A DNA stretch of 64,000 nt from Reyranella sp. GTDB lineage: Bacteria > Pseudomonadota > Alphaproteobacteria > Reyranellales > Reyranellaceae. Location: NCBI RefSeq assembly GCF_017305915.1, contig NZ_JAFKJN010000016.1:248001-312000 (forward strand). The letters are read 5' to 3'. Every line of letters begins with the position of its first letter. Within the stretch, counting starts at the first letter, position 1. Shown one piece after another: positions 35,942-43,006 of the stretch. The notes beneath the pieces are model-generated. The model saw nothing but the letters and a program-made list of their open reading frames with translations. It did not search any database and was not told the origin of the DNA. The translations under genes were made by a program, and so were the position numbers.

Positions 35942-37215
35942 CGCAGCGCTCCCTGCACCCAACCGGCAATGTCGAGCAATCGCGCATCCTCGTGCTGTTG
36001 GCCGACGAGTTGGATACCGACCGGCAGACCCTGGGGCCCGCGGCCATATGGCAGGGTCACGCACGGCATCCAGAGATAGGTCCACAACAGGTTGAAGGTG
36101 GCGTTGCCGGTCCGCTCCAGACCGAGCGGCGCCTCGCCCGGCGCCGGGGCGGTCAGGATGGCGTCGATGTCGGTGAACGTCGCATCGACCGCGGCGCGGC
36201 CACGCTCGCCGAGCTTGCGGGCCTCGACCCAGGCCGCGTAGTCGAGCTTCCGCCCGGCGGCGATCTTGTCTTCCTGGAAGCTCTTCGACAGCAGGTCGAA
36301 GAAGCGATGCGCCTCGTCGGCCGCGGCGCGCGGTCCCTCGAAGGCGGAGAGCAGGCGCTGGCCGTCGCGCATCTCGAACATCTCGCGCGGCATCTCGAAC
36401 TCGGTGACCTTGGCGCCCGCCTTGGCGAGCTTCGTTGCCGCCTCCTCGATCGCGGCGATGCCTTCGGGCTGCATCTCGTCCTTGTGCGGCGTGAAGCAGA
36501 CGGCGATGCGCGGCAAATCGACCTTCTCGATCGGCCGATGCGGGATCGCCATCAGGGCGGCGCGGAACAGCGCGAGATCCTCGAGGCTGCGGGCATAGGC
36601 ACCGATCGTGTCCAGCCATTCGGTGTTGGCCTTCATGCCGGCGACCGGGAAATGGCCGAAGCTCGGCTTGTAGCCGTAGACGCCGCAGAACGCCGCCGGC
36701 CGGATCACCGAGCCGCCGGTCTGCGTGCCGGTCGCCAGCACGACCTGCCAGTCGGCCACCGCCGCGGCCGAGCCGGACGACGAGCCGCCCGGCGTGTGCG
36801 CCGGATTGTGCGGATTGCGCGTCTTGCCGGGATGGCGGTTGGCGAACTCGGTGGTCACCGTCTTGCCGAGCAGGATGGCGCCGGCATGCTTGGCGAGCGC
36901 GACGGTCGCAGCATCGGCCAGCGGCTGGTGCGTCCCGTAGATCGGCGAGCCGTAGCCGGTCGGCTGGTCGTAGCTGTCGATGATGTCCTTCACGCCCATC
37001 GGCACGCCGTGCAGCAAACCCTGGCGCGGCCCGCGATCGAGCACTCTGGCGCGTTCGAGGGCAGCGTCGCGGGCAAGATGGGTCCAGGCGAGCACGTCTG
37101 AATCTCGCTTGTCGATGCGTTCGAGATGGGCGCGTACGACGGCTTCGGCCGTGAGCTTTCCGGAATCGATCCGCCGCGCGATTTCCGTCGCGGTCAACGT
37201 GTTGGGCGCAGACAT
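35938..37215 (-). CDS. Amidase signature family enzyme (copy 2)
   Basis: The 425-residue paralogue of the next gene has GVPMGVKDIIDSYD, then GGSSSGSAAAVADW and GTQTGGSVIRPAAFCG. It shares long identical blocks with the downstream copy (KTVTTEFANRHPG), so the pair arose by tandem duplication and then diverged. Start ATG 37215 (MSAPNTL) has no strong ribosome site. It is the first gene of the amidase-amidase-M20 operon, divergent from a peptide-type receptor gene. Confidence 0.93.
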   Translation of the reverse strand: MSAPNTLTATEIARRIDSGKLTAEAVVRAHLERIDKRDSDVLAWTHLARDAALERARVLDRGPRQGLLHGVPMGVKDIIDSYDQPTGYGSPIYGTHQPLADAATVALAKHAGAILLGKTVTTEFANRHPGKTRNPHNPAHTPGGSSSGSAAAVADWQVVLATGTQTGGSVIRPAAFCGVYGYKPSFGHFPVAGMKANTEWLDTIGAYARSLEDLALFRAALMAIPHRPIEKVDLPRIAVCFTPHKDEMQPEGIAAIEEAATKLAKAGAKVTEFEMPREMFEMRDGQRLLSAFEGPRAAADEAHRFFDLLSKSFQEDKIAAGRKLDYAAWVEARKLGERGRAAVDATFTDIDAILTAPAPGEAPLGLERTGNATFNLLWTYLWMPCVTLPYGRGPQGLPVGIQLVGQQHEDARLLDIAGWVQGALR

Positions 37216-37259
37216 GATCGTGGATATGAGCAGCAAAAGCTGTGCCGCGCCAATGAGCT

Positions 37260-37294
37260 TTCCTCCCCTTCGCGGATTCCGCGAAGGGGAGGAA
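37260..37294. repeat. Perfect 16-bp hairpin between divergent genes
   Basis: TTCCTCCCCTTCGCGG at 37260-37275 is exactly mirrored at 37279-37294 with loop ATT. It shares the CCTCCCC/GGGGAGG core with family A repeats, so it is probably a half-size relative. Its location in the leader region of both divergent genes makes a regulatory effect possible. Confidence 0.7.
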
Positions 37295-37347
37295 GCGGAT
37301 ACGTGGCGCACTTCCTGCTTCGCAATCCGGAACCCCGGAGGCCCCGA

Positions 37348-38946
37348 ATGCTCACCCGTCGTGCCGCAATAGCCGCCAGCGCCGCATTGCCGTTCGTGCG
37401 TTCAGCGCACGCCCAGCAGCCCTCGACCTTGCGCATCGCCATGACGCTCGCCGACATCCCGGTCACCGACGGCGCGCCCGACCAGGGCACCGAGGGCATC
37501 CGCTTCATGGGCTACACGATGTACGACCCGCTGGTGATGTGGGACCTCTCCTCGGCGAGCGAGCCCGCGAAGCTCGTGCCCGGCCTGGCGACCAAGTGGT
37601 ATCAGGACCCGTCCGACCCGACGAAATGGATCTTCGAGCTGCGCCAGGGCGTGAAGTTCCATCACGGCGCGCCCTTCACCGCCGACGACGTGATCTTCTC
37701 GATCGAGCGCACGCTCAACGACAAGTCGCCGGCCTTCGACCGGCTCGGCCGCTCGGTGCTGATCGCCGCCCTGTGGCCGCTGGTCGCCTGGCGCAAGATC
37801 GACGACCATAAGGTCGAGCTGCAGACCAACGGCGTCGACACGGTCATGCCCTCGCTGCTCAACCGCTTCCCCATCGCCAGCGCCGACAACTTCGAGAAGG
37901 TCGGCAAGGACTGGCAGGGCTACCGCAAATCGCCGTCCGGCACCGGCCCGTGGAAGATGAAGAGCTGGACGCCGCGCGAGCGCGCCGAGCTCGAGCGCAA
38001 CACCGACTACTGGAACAAGGACCGCATCCCCAGGAGCGAGCGCATGGTGCTGCTGCCGATCCCCGACGTCTCGACGCGCACCGCGGCGCTGCTGTCGGGC
38101 CGCGTCGACTGGATCGAGGCGCCGGCGCCGGACTCGCTGGAAAAACTGAAGGCGAGCGGCGTGAAGATCGAGACCAACGCCATCCCGCACATGTGGCCGT
38201 ACACGCTGTCGATGCTGCCCGGAGCGCCGACCGCCGACATTCGCGTGCGCAAGGCGATGAATCTGGCGATCGACCGCGACGCGATCGTGAAGGTGCTGAA
38301 CGGACTCGCCGTGCCCGCCGTCGGCTGCGTGCCGCCCGACCATCCGTGGTTCGGCACGCCCTCCTTCAAGATCAAGTATGACCCCGCAGAAGCCAAGCGG
38401 CTGCTCGCCGAGGCAGGCTACGGCCCGGCCAAGAAGCTCAAGACCAAGATCGCGATCTCGACCTCGGGCTCGGGCCAGATGTACCCGCTGATCATGAACG
38501 AGGCGGTGCAGCAGCAATGGGCCGAGGTCGGCATCGATGTCGAGTTCCAGGTGATGGACTGGAACGCGCTGCTGAACTTCATGCGCCAGGGCGCGAAAGC
38601 GCCGGAGGCGGCGGCGTTCGGCGCGATCAACGTGTCGTGGAACACCATGGACCCGCACAACGCCTTCATGCGCTTCGTCGACAGCCAGCAGGTGCCGCCC
38701 AAGGGCTCGAACTGGGGCTATATCAACGATCCCGGGTTCGACGCGCTGGCCAAGGAAGCGCGCAGCACGTCGGACCCGAAGGAACTCGACAAGGTGCTGG
38801 CGAAGATCAACACCAAGATGGTCGACGATTCGGTGTTCGTCTGGGTCGTCCACGACGTCTGGCCGAATGCCATCTCGTCCAAGGTCAAGGGCTACGTCCA
38901 TCCCAAGAGCTGGTACGTCGACTTCTCGCCGGTGACGGTGGGCTAG
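37348..38946 (+). CDS. ABC-type peptide/nickel-family solute-binding protein (SBP_bac_5)
   Basis: The 532-residue exported receptor has a Tat-like leader (TRRAAIAASAALPFVRSAHAQ). The mature protein has the family's ELRQGVKFHHGAPFTADDV segment (about 95-115) and SPSGTGPWKMKSW near 190. CGGAGG precedes the ATG by six bases. No permease or ATPase gene is adjacent, so it is an orphan receptor here. The neighbouring amidases and peptidase suggest a peptide, opine or amide ligand. Confidence 0.92.
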   Translation: MLTRRAAIAASAALPFVRSAHAQQPSTLRIAMTLADIPVTDGAPDQGTEGIRFMGYTMYDPLVMWDLSSASEPAKLVPGLATKWYQDPSDPTKWIFELRQGVKFHHGAPFTADDVIFSIERTLNDKSPAFDRLGRSVLIAALWPLVAWRKIDDHKVELQTNGVDTVMPSLLNRFPIASADNFEKVGKDWQGYRKSPSGTGPWKMKSWTPRERAELERNTDYWNKDRIPRSERMVLLPIPDVSTRTAALLSGRVDWIEAPAPDSLEKLKASGVKIETNAIPHMWPYTLSMLPGAPTADIRVRKAMNLAIDRDAIVKVLNGLAVPAVGCVPPDHPWFGTPSFKIKYDPAEAKRLLAEAGYGPAKKLKTKIAISTSGSGQMYPLIMNEAVQQQWAEVGIDVEFQVMDWNALLNFMRQGAKAPEAAAFGAINVSWNTMDPHNAFMRFVDSQQVPPKGSNWGYINDPGFDALAKEARSTSDPKELDKVLAKINTKMVDDSVFVWVVHDVWPNAISSKVKGYVHPKSWYVDFSPVTVG

Positions 38947-38991
38947 CGGAATCGGTCTCAGATCTGGCACACGAATCGCCTACTGCCCATC

Positions 38992-39134
38992 GCGCTGGGA
39001 GCGCGGCACTCCAGTGCCGCTCGTCGTCTCGATCGAACGCGGCAAATGCCGAAGAATAGACCTTTTGCTCACGATCGATTTTCGGAAGGCACAAAAGAAA
39101 AATGAGCAGCACTGGAGTGCCGCGCTCCCAGCGC
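38992..39134. repeat. 26-bp perfect inverted repeat element
   Basis: The arm at 38992-39017 (GCGCTGGGAGCGCGGCACTC and six further bases) is repeated exactly in inversion at 39109-39134. The arm pairing extends inward after one mismatch (GCTC/GAGC). The 91-bp centre is A/T-richer than its surroundings and holds no gene. Each arm includes the near-palindrome GCACTCCAGTGC. I see no target duplication at the edges. This may be a MITE-like or dispersed structural repeat. The gap 38947-39190 holds nothing else. Confidence 0.8.
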
Positions 39135-39190
39135 CAGGGCGTGTGTGGTAACTCCGTTCTCGTCCGCCACGAAACCCAAGAGCGAAGCAA

Positions 39191-40282
39191 ATGCCTCGTG
39201 CCCGCCTGCGCGATCTCGGCCTCAAGGTCGGAACTCTGCCGCCCGGACCCTTCAACGCCATTACCGACGTGGCGGGCGTCAAAGTGGGCTACTCGACCGT
39301 CATCCAGGACCGGCCGCGGATTGCCCGGACGGGGATCACCGCCATCTGGCCGCGCGGACCGGAAATCTGGACCGACTACGTCTTCGCGGGAACGTTCTCC
39401 TTCAACGGCAACGGAGAGATGACCGGCCTTCCGTGGCTCGCCGAACAGGGTCTGCTCGGCGCGCCGATCGGGATCACCAACACCTATCAGGTTGGAATCG
39501 TCCGTGACGCCATCACGGCCATTGCGGTTCGCGACGGCGCTTCCCAGGCCTTCCATCTGCCGGTCGTCGCCGAGACCTACGATGGCTGGCTGAGCGACAT
39601 CCAGGCTTTCACGCTGACGCAGGAGCACGCGTTCGCCGCGTTCGACAGCGCAGTCGGCGGCTGCGCCATTGCCGAAGGCAATGTCGGCGGCGGCACCGGC
39701 ATGATCTGCCACGAGTTCAAGGGCGGGACCGGCACGGCATCGCGCCTGGTCGAGAATGGCGAGCGTTATACCGTCGGTGTGCTGGTGCAGGCGAACTATG
39801 GCGCGCGCGATCTGTTGCGCATCGATGGCGTGCCTGTCGGCCGCGAGATCGGACCGGACGTGGTGCCGGCCCATCGCTCGGGCAAACGCGCAGTCCCACC
39901 CCGGACGACGACGGAAGGGTCCATCATCGTCGTCCTCGCGACCGACGCGCCGCTCCTTCCGATCCAATGCCAGCGGCTGGCCCGCCGGGCCACGACCGGG
40001 CTGTCCTGGGTCGGCGGCATCGGCGCAAACGGAAGTGGCGATATCTTCATCGCGTTCTCGACGGGCAATCACATCGGCCAGAACGACAGGATCAGCAGCG
40101 TGAACATGATCGCGCCTGACGCGATGACGAGCCTCTTCCAGGCCGCGGCCGAGGCCACCGAAGAAGCGATCCTCAACGCGATGTGCATGGCCGAGACCAT
40201 GTCGGGCCGCGACGGTCGCATCGTCCACGCGCTGCCGCTCGACCTCCTGCAGGAGGTGATGCGGAAGTATCGGCCCGGGTAA
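39191..40282 (+). CDS. P1/S58-family aminopeptidase (DmpA-like)
   Basis: The 363-residue protein is of the self-processing S58 (DmpA/BapA) family. The N-terminal block LGLKVGTLPPGPFNAITDVAGVKVGYSTV is diagnostic. The processing/catalytic site is TTEGSIIVVLATDAPLLP, with the Ser of GSI expected to become the N-terminal nucleophile of the beta chain. The family releases N-terminal D- or L-amino acids, or beta-amino acids, from peptides and amides. It has no signal peptide. It follows the 26-bp inverted repeat element and converges on the MarR gene. Confidence 0.9.
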   Translation: MPRARLRDLGLKVGTLPPGPFNAITDVAGVKVGYSTVIQDRPRIARTGITAIWPRGPEIWTDYVFAGTFSFNGNGEMTGLPWLAEQGLLGAPIGITNTYQVGIVRDAITAIAVRDGASQAFHLPVVAETYDGWLSDIQAFTLTQEHAFAAFDSAVGGCAIAEGNVGGGTGMICHEFKGGTGTASRLVENGERYTVGVLVQANYGARDLLRIDGVPVGREIGPDVVPAHRSGKRAVPPRTTTEGSIIVVLATDAPLLPIQCQRLARRATTGLSWVGGIGANGSGDIFIAFSTGNHIGQNDRISSVNMIAPDAMTSLFQAAAEATEEAILNAMCMAETMSGRDGRIVHALPLDLLQEVMRKYRPG

Positions 40283-40300
40283 CGGGCGCGGGCCCCTAGT

Positions 40301-40729
40301 CTAGCTCAGCTCGCTCACGGCCTTGGCCAGCACCGCGGCCAGCTCGCGCTGCAGCGCGGGCGAGAGACGCGCGATGCCTTTCATGTATTCGGTGGCGCGG
40401 GCGCGGACGAGCCGGTCGAGCAGCCGCTCGGCCGACGGGGTGACGGCGAGCCGCTTGCGCCGGCGATCGCCCTCGTCCTCGGCGCGGGTCAGCAGGCCCT
40501 GCTTGAACAGGCGATCGACCATCTGGCTGGTCGCCGGCAGCGACATGTTGAAGCGCTCGGCCAGCTCCGAGGCCGTGCTGCCGCCGGCCTGGCGCAGGCG
40601 CGTGAGGAACAGCACTTGCGGCAAAGTCAGCCCCGCCTCGCTCATCAGCGACAGCGTCTCGCCACCGCGATGCGAGACGCGGTCGACCAGGGCCAGCAGG
40701 AGCGCGCCGACGTCTTCCTTCGCGCTCAT
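40301..40729 (-). CDS. MarR-family transcriptional regulator
   Basis: The 142-residue winged-helix regulator has the recognition helix region ASELAERFNMSLPATSQMVDRLFKQGLLTRAEDEGDRRRKRLAVT, with the wing Asp-x-Arg (DRRRK). Its ATG overlaps the stop of the VOC gene (ATGA). A perfect dyad (41320-41340) ahead of the two-gene operon is the likely binding site. It probably responds to a small phenolic or electrophile handled by the VOC protein. Confidence 0.92.
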   Translation of the reverse strand: MSAKEDVGALLLALVDRVSHRGGETLSLMSEAGLTLPQVLFLTRLRQAGGSTASELAERFNMSLPATSQMVDRLFKQGLLTRAEDEGDRRRKRLAVTPSAERLLDRLVRARATEYMKGIARLSPALQRELAAVLAKAVSELS

Positions 40730-41301
40730 CGCGTCCAGGCGAGGCGGGTCGACACTGGCGGGCGCTCCTCGACGGCGCCGGCATAGCCGAAGCAGGTGAT
40801 CTCCAGCCGGTTGCCGAACGGATCGTTGAAATAGATCGATGCCTGGCCCGGCGGGCCGAGCCGCAGCGGCCCCTCGATCGGCACGCCCTCGTCGGCAAGG
40901 CGGCGCTGCCACTTCGCCAGCTCGCGCGGAGGCACGGCGAAGGCGTAGTGCGGATGGCCGAGGTCTGGCGCCGGCTGGCCGGCGTGCTGCAGGAAGAGAT
41001 CGACCCGCGTCGCGCCGCCGAGATAGACCGAGAGATGGTGCGTGCCCTCGCCGTTGTCGGGCGCCGGCAGGCGGCCGAAGCGCGCCAGCATCGCATCGTC
41101 GACCGTCATCATCAGGGCGCCGCCTAGCACGTCGCAATAGAAGCGCCGCGCCTCGGCGAGGTCGATCACGGCGATGGTGAGATGCTCCAGGCCGCGCAGC
41201 CGCGGCCGGCCGAGCGCCGACAGCACGCGGCGCAGCCGGACCGACCAAATCCAGGCCTTGAACCCCAGGCCGATCAGGCTCAAGCGAAGGCGGCGCAACA
41301 T
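40726..41301 (-). CDS. VOC-family protein with N-terminal hydrophobic extension
   Basis: The 191-residue protein has an N-terminal stretch (LRLSLIGLGFKAWIWSVRLRR, 5-25) that is amphipathic or weakly membrane-associating. It precedes a VOC domain (LEHLTIAVIDLAEARRFYCD to SIYFNDPFGNRLEITCFG) with candidate metal ligands His40, His89/His116 and Glu. It is the first gene of the MarR operon, with the operator 20 bp upstream of the start. The substrate is unknown. Confidence 0.87.
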   Translation of the reverse strand: MLRRLRLSLIGLGFKAWIWSVRLRRVLSALGRPRLRGLEHLTIAVIDLAEARRFYCDVLGGALMMTVDDAMLARFGRLPAPDNGEGTHHLSVYLGGATRVDLFLQHAGQPAPDLGHPHYAFAVPPRELAKWQRRLADEGVPIEGPLRLGPPGQASIYFNDPFGNRLEITCFGYAGAVEERPPVSTRLAWTR

Positions 41302-41319
41302 GGCAGGCCTCTACTTAGA

Positions 41320-41340
41320 TAACGTTAATTATTAACGTTA
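41320..41340. promoter_or_regulatory. Perfect dyad, likely MarR operator
   Basis: TAACGTTAA-TTA-TTAACGTTA, a 21-bp palindrome in a very A/T-rich patch 19-39 bp upstream of the VOC-marR start, is where an autorepressing MarR protein would overlap the promoter. The site is seen in the sequence. The protein-site link is inferred from position. Confidence 0.75.
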
Positions 41341-41385
41341 CTTAAGTAATTACCGGCACCCTGTCAACCCGCGTGAGGCGTTTCG

Positions 41386-41694
41386 TCAGACCGTGCGCGT
41401 CTCGCACATCAGCAGTTGCGCGCCGGCCTGGGCGAAGTTCTTGAGATCGCCGGCGGTCGCCTGGCCTTCCGCCGAGGCGAAGGCGGCGCCGATCGCCGCC
41501 ATCGAATCGAAGGTCAAGAGCGCGACCAGATGAAAGGGCGACGGTCCTTCGGGCGTCGCGACAGGCCCCTGGCTGACCTCGTATTTGCGCAGACCCGGGA
41601 TTTTCTTCGCCAGCGGCACATGCTTGTTGAAGTAGTGCGCATCGAACGCGGCCGGGTCCGAGGGCTTGTTGTAGAGGACCATCAAGGTTGCCAT
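41386..41694 (-). CDS. EthD-family small protein
   Basis: The 102-residue dimeric alpha+beta barrel protein begins ATLMVLYNKPSDPAAFDAHYFNKHVPLAKKIPGL, the EthD signature (Tyr-Asn-x-Pro with HxPLAxKIPGL). EthD is needed for ETBE degradation in Rhodococcus, but most homologues are of unknown role. GGGAGGG precedes the ATG by about 8 bases. It is transcribed toward the MarR operon and divergent from the secreted hydrolase at 41849. The 154-bp gap between has no gene. Confidence 0.88.
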   Translation of the reverse strand: MATLMVLYNKPSDPAAFDAHYFNKHVPLAKKIPGLRKYEVSQGPVATPEGPSPFHLVALLTFDSMAAIGAAFASAEGQATAGDLKNFAQAGAQLLMCETRTV

Positions 41695-41848
41695 GGCTGT
41701 CACCCTCCCTGTTGTCGATGCGCATGCTCCTAACGCAAGAAGCGGCGATCCATCAACCCCGCCGCCCTTGGCCCGGCCCGTACCCGGCGTAGTGAACGCT
41801 ATTGGGCCGATGAAAAGGCAGACATAGTTGCCGCATCGGAGGCAATTC

Positions 41849-43006
41849 ATGCCGGAGCAAAATCTGGGCTGCCTGAGGCGTGGAACGCAGCGCGCGATCG
41901 GCTCTGTCGCCGCGCTCCTGGCACTCGCGGCAGCGCCGGCGCTCGCCCAGCCGTCGATGGTTCCGGCGACGGTCGATGGCGCCACGGTCAAGCTGGCGAC
42001 GATCACTCACAAGCCCGCGGGTGCCGGCCCCTTTCCCATCCTGATCTTCCACCACGGCTCGACCGGACGCGGCACGGATCCCGGCATCTTCGCGCGGCCC
42101 TACGAGCCGATCTTCCTGGCCGACTGGTTCGTCGCGCGCGGTTGGGCCGTCGTGCTCCCGTCGCGCCGCGGCCGCGGCGGCTCGGAAGGCCTGTACGACG
42201 AAGGATTCGACATCGATCGGACCCGCGGCTACGCCTGCGACGACAACCTGTCGATCAAGGGCTTCGATCGCGCCCTGCGCGACGCCGACGCGATCACCGC
42301 CGCGATCCTCGCCCTGCCGTTCGCCGATCGCGCCCGCTTCGTGGTCGGCGGCCAGTCGCGCGGCGGTATCCTGTCGATCGGCTGGAGCGGGCAGCGACCG
42401 GAGCTGCCGAAGGGGGTCCTGAACTTCGTCGGCGGCTGGCTGGGGTCGGGCTGCGGCTACTCCGCCAAGGTGAACGCCGAGCTGTTCAAGCGCGGCGCGG
42501 CCTTCAAGTCGCCCACGCTCTGGCTGTACGGGGACAAGGATCCGTTCTACCCGCTCAGCCACTCACGGGGCAGCTTCGAGACCTTCAGGAATGCCGGCGG
42601 CAACGGCAGCTTCAACGAGTACACGCTGCCCGACGGCGTGAGCGGCCATTCCGTCGTTTCCTACCCGCAGCTCTGGGAAGCGACCATGGAGCGATATCTC
42701 GCCGAGCGCGGCCTGCCGGCGAAGCACACCTACCGCCCGCTGACCGACGACGAGATCAAGGCGCGGTTCGTCGGCAAGACGGTCGACTGGCGCGGCGGCC
42801 TCAGGGCGGACTACCGGACGGACGGCAGCTACGAGGTGGTCGTCGAGAGCAGGCCTTCCTCCAAGGGCAAGTACGCCATCGCCAACGGGCAGATTTGCGT
42901 CACGTTCGACGACGGCCGCTCGCGCTGCGACAAGATCAACGTCGACAGCCGCGGCCTGTTCATGATCACGGCCACCGGCGCCAAGTTCTACGGCGTGCCG
43001 CGTTAG
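41849..43006 (+). CDS. Exported alpha/beta hydrolase (dienelactone-hydrolase/peptidase S9-like)
   Basis: The 385-residue protein has a signal peptide (SVAALLALAAAPALAQ). The hydrolase core (about 45-290) has nucleophile motif GGQSRGG, acid in LYGDKDPFYPL, and His in DGVSGHSVVS. A separate C-terminal domain of about 90 residues (LTDDEIKARFVGKTVDWRGG to the end) has two cysteines (ICVTF, SRCDK) that could form a disulfide. ATG 41849 has CGGAGG six bases upstream and is preferred to TTG 41828. It converges with the molybdenum hydroxylase gene, overlapping by 4 bp. The substrate is unknown. Confidence 0.88.
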   Translation: MPEQNLGCLRRGTQRAIGSVAALLALAAAPALAQPSMVPATVDGATVKLATITHKPAGAGPFPILIFHHGSTGRGTDPGIFARPYEPIFLADWFVARGWAVVLPSRRGRGGSEGLYDEGFDIDRTRGYACDDNLSIKGFDRALRDADAITAAILALPFADRARFVVGGQSRGGILSIGWSGQRPELPKGVLNFVGGWLGSGCGYSAKVNAELFKRGAAFKSPTLWLYGDKDPFYPLSHSRGSFETFRNAGGNGSFNEYTLPDGVSGHSVVSYPQLWEATMERYLAERGLPAKHTYRPLTDDEIKARFVGKTVDWRGGLRADYRTDGSYEVVVESRPSSKGKYAIANGQICVTFDDGRSRCDKINVDSRGLFMITATGAKFYGVPR

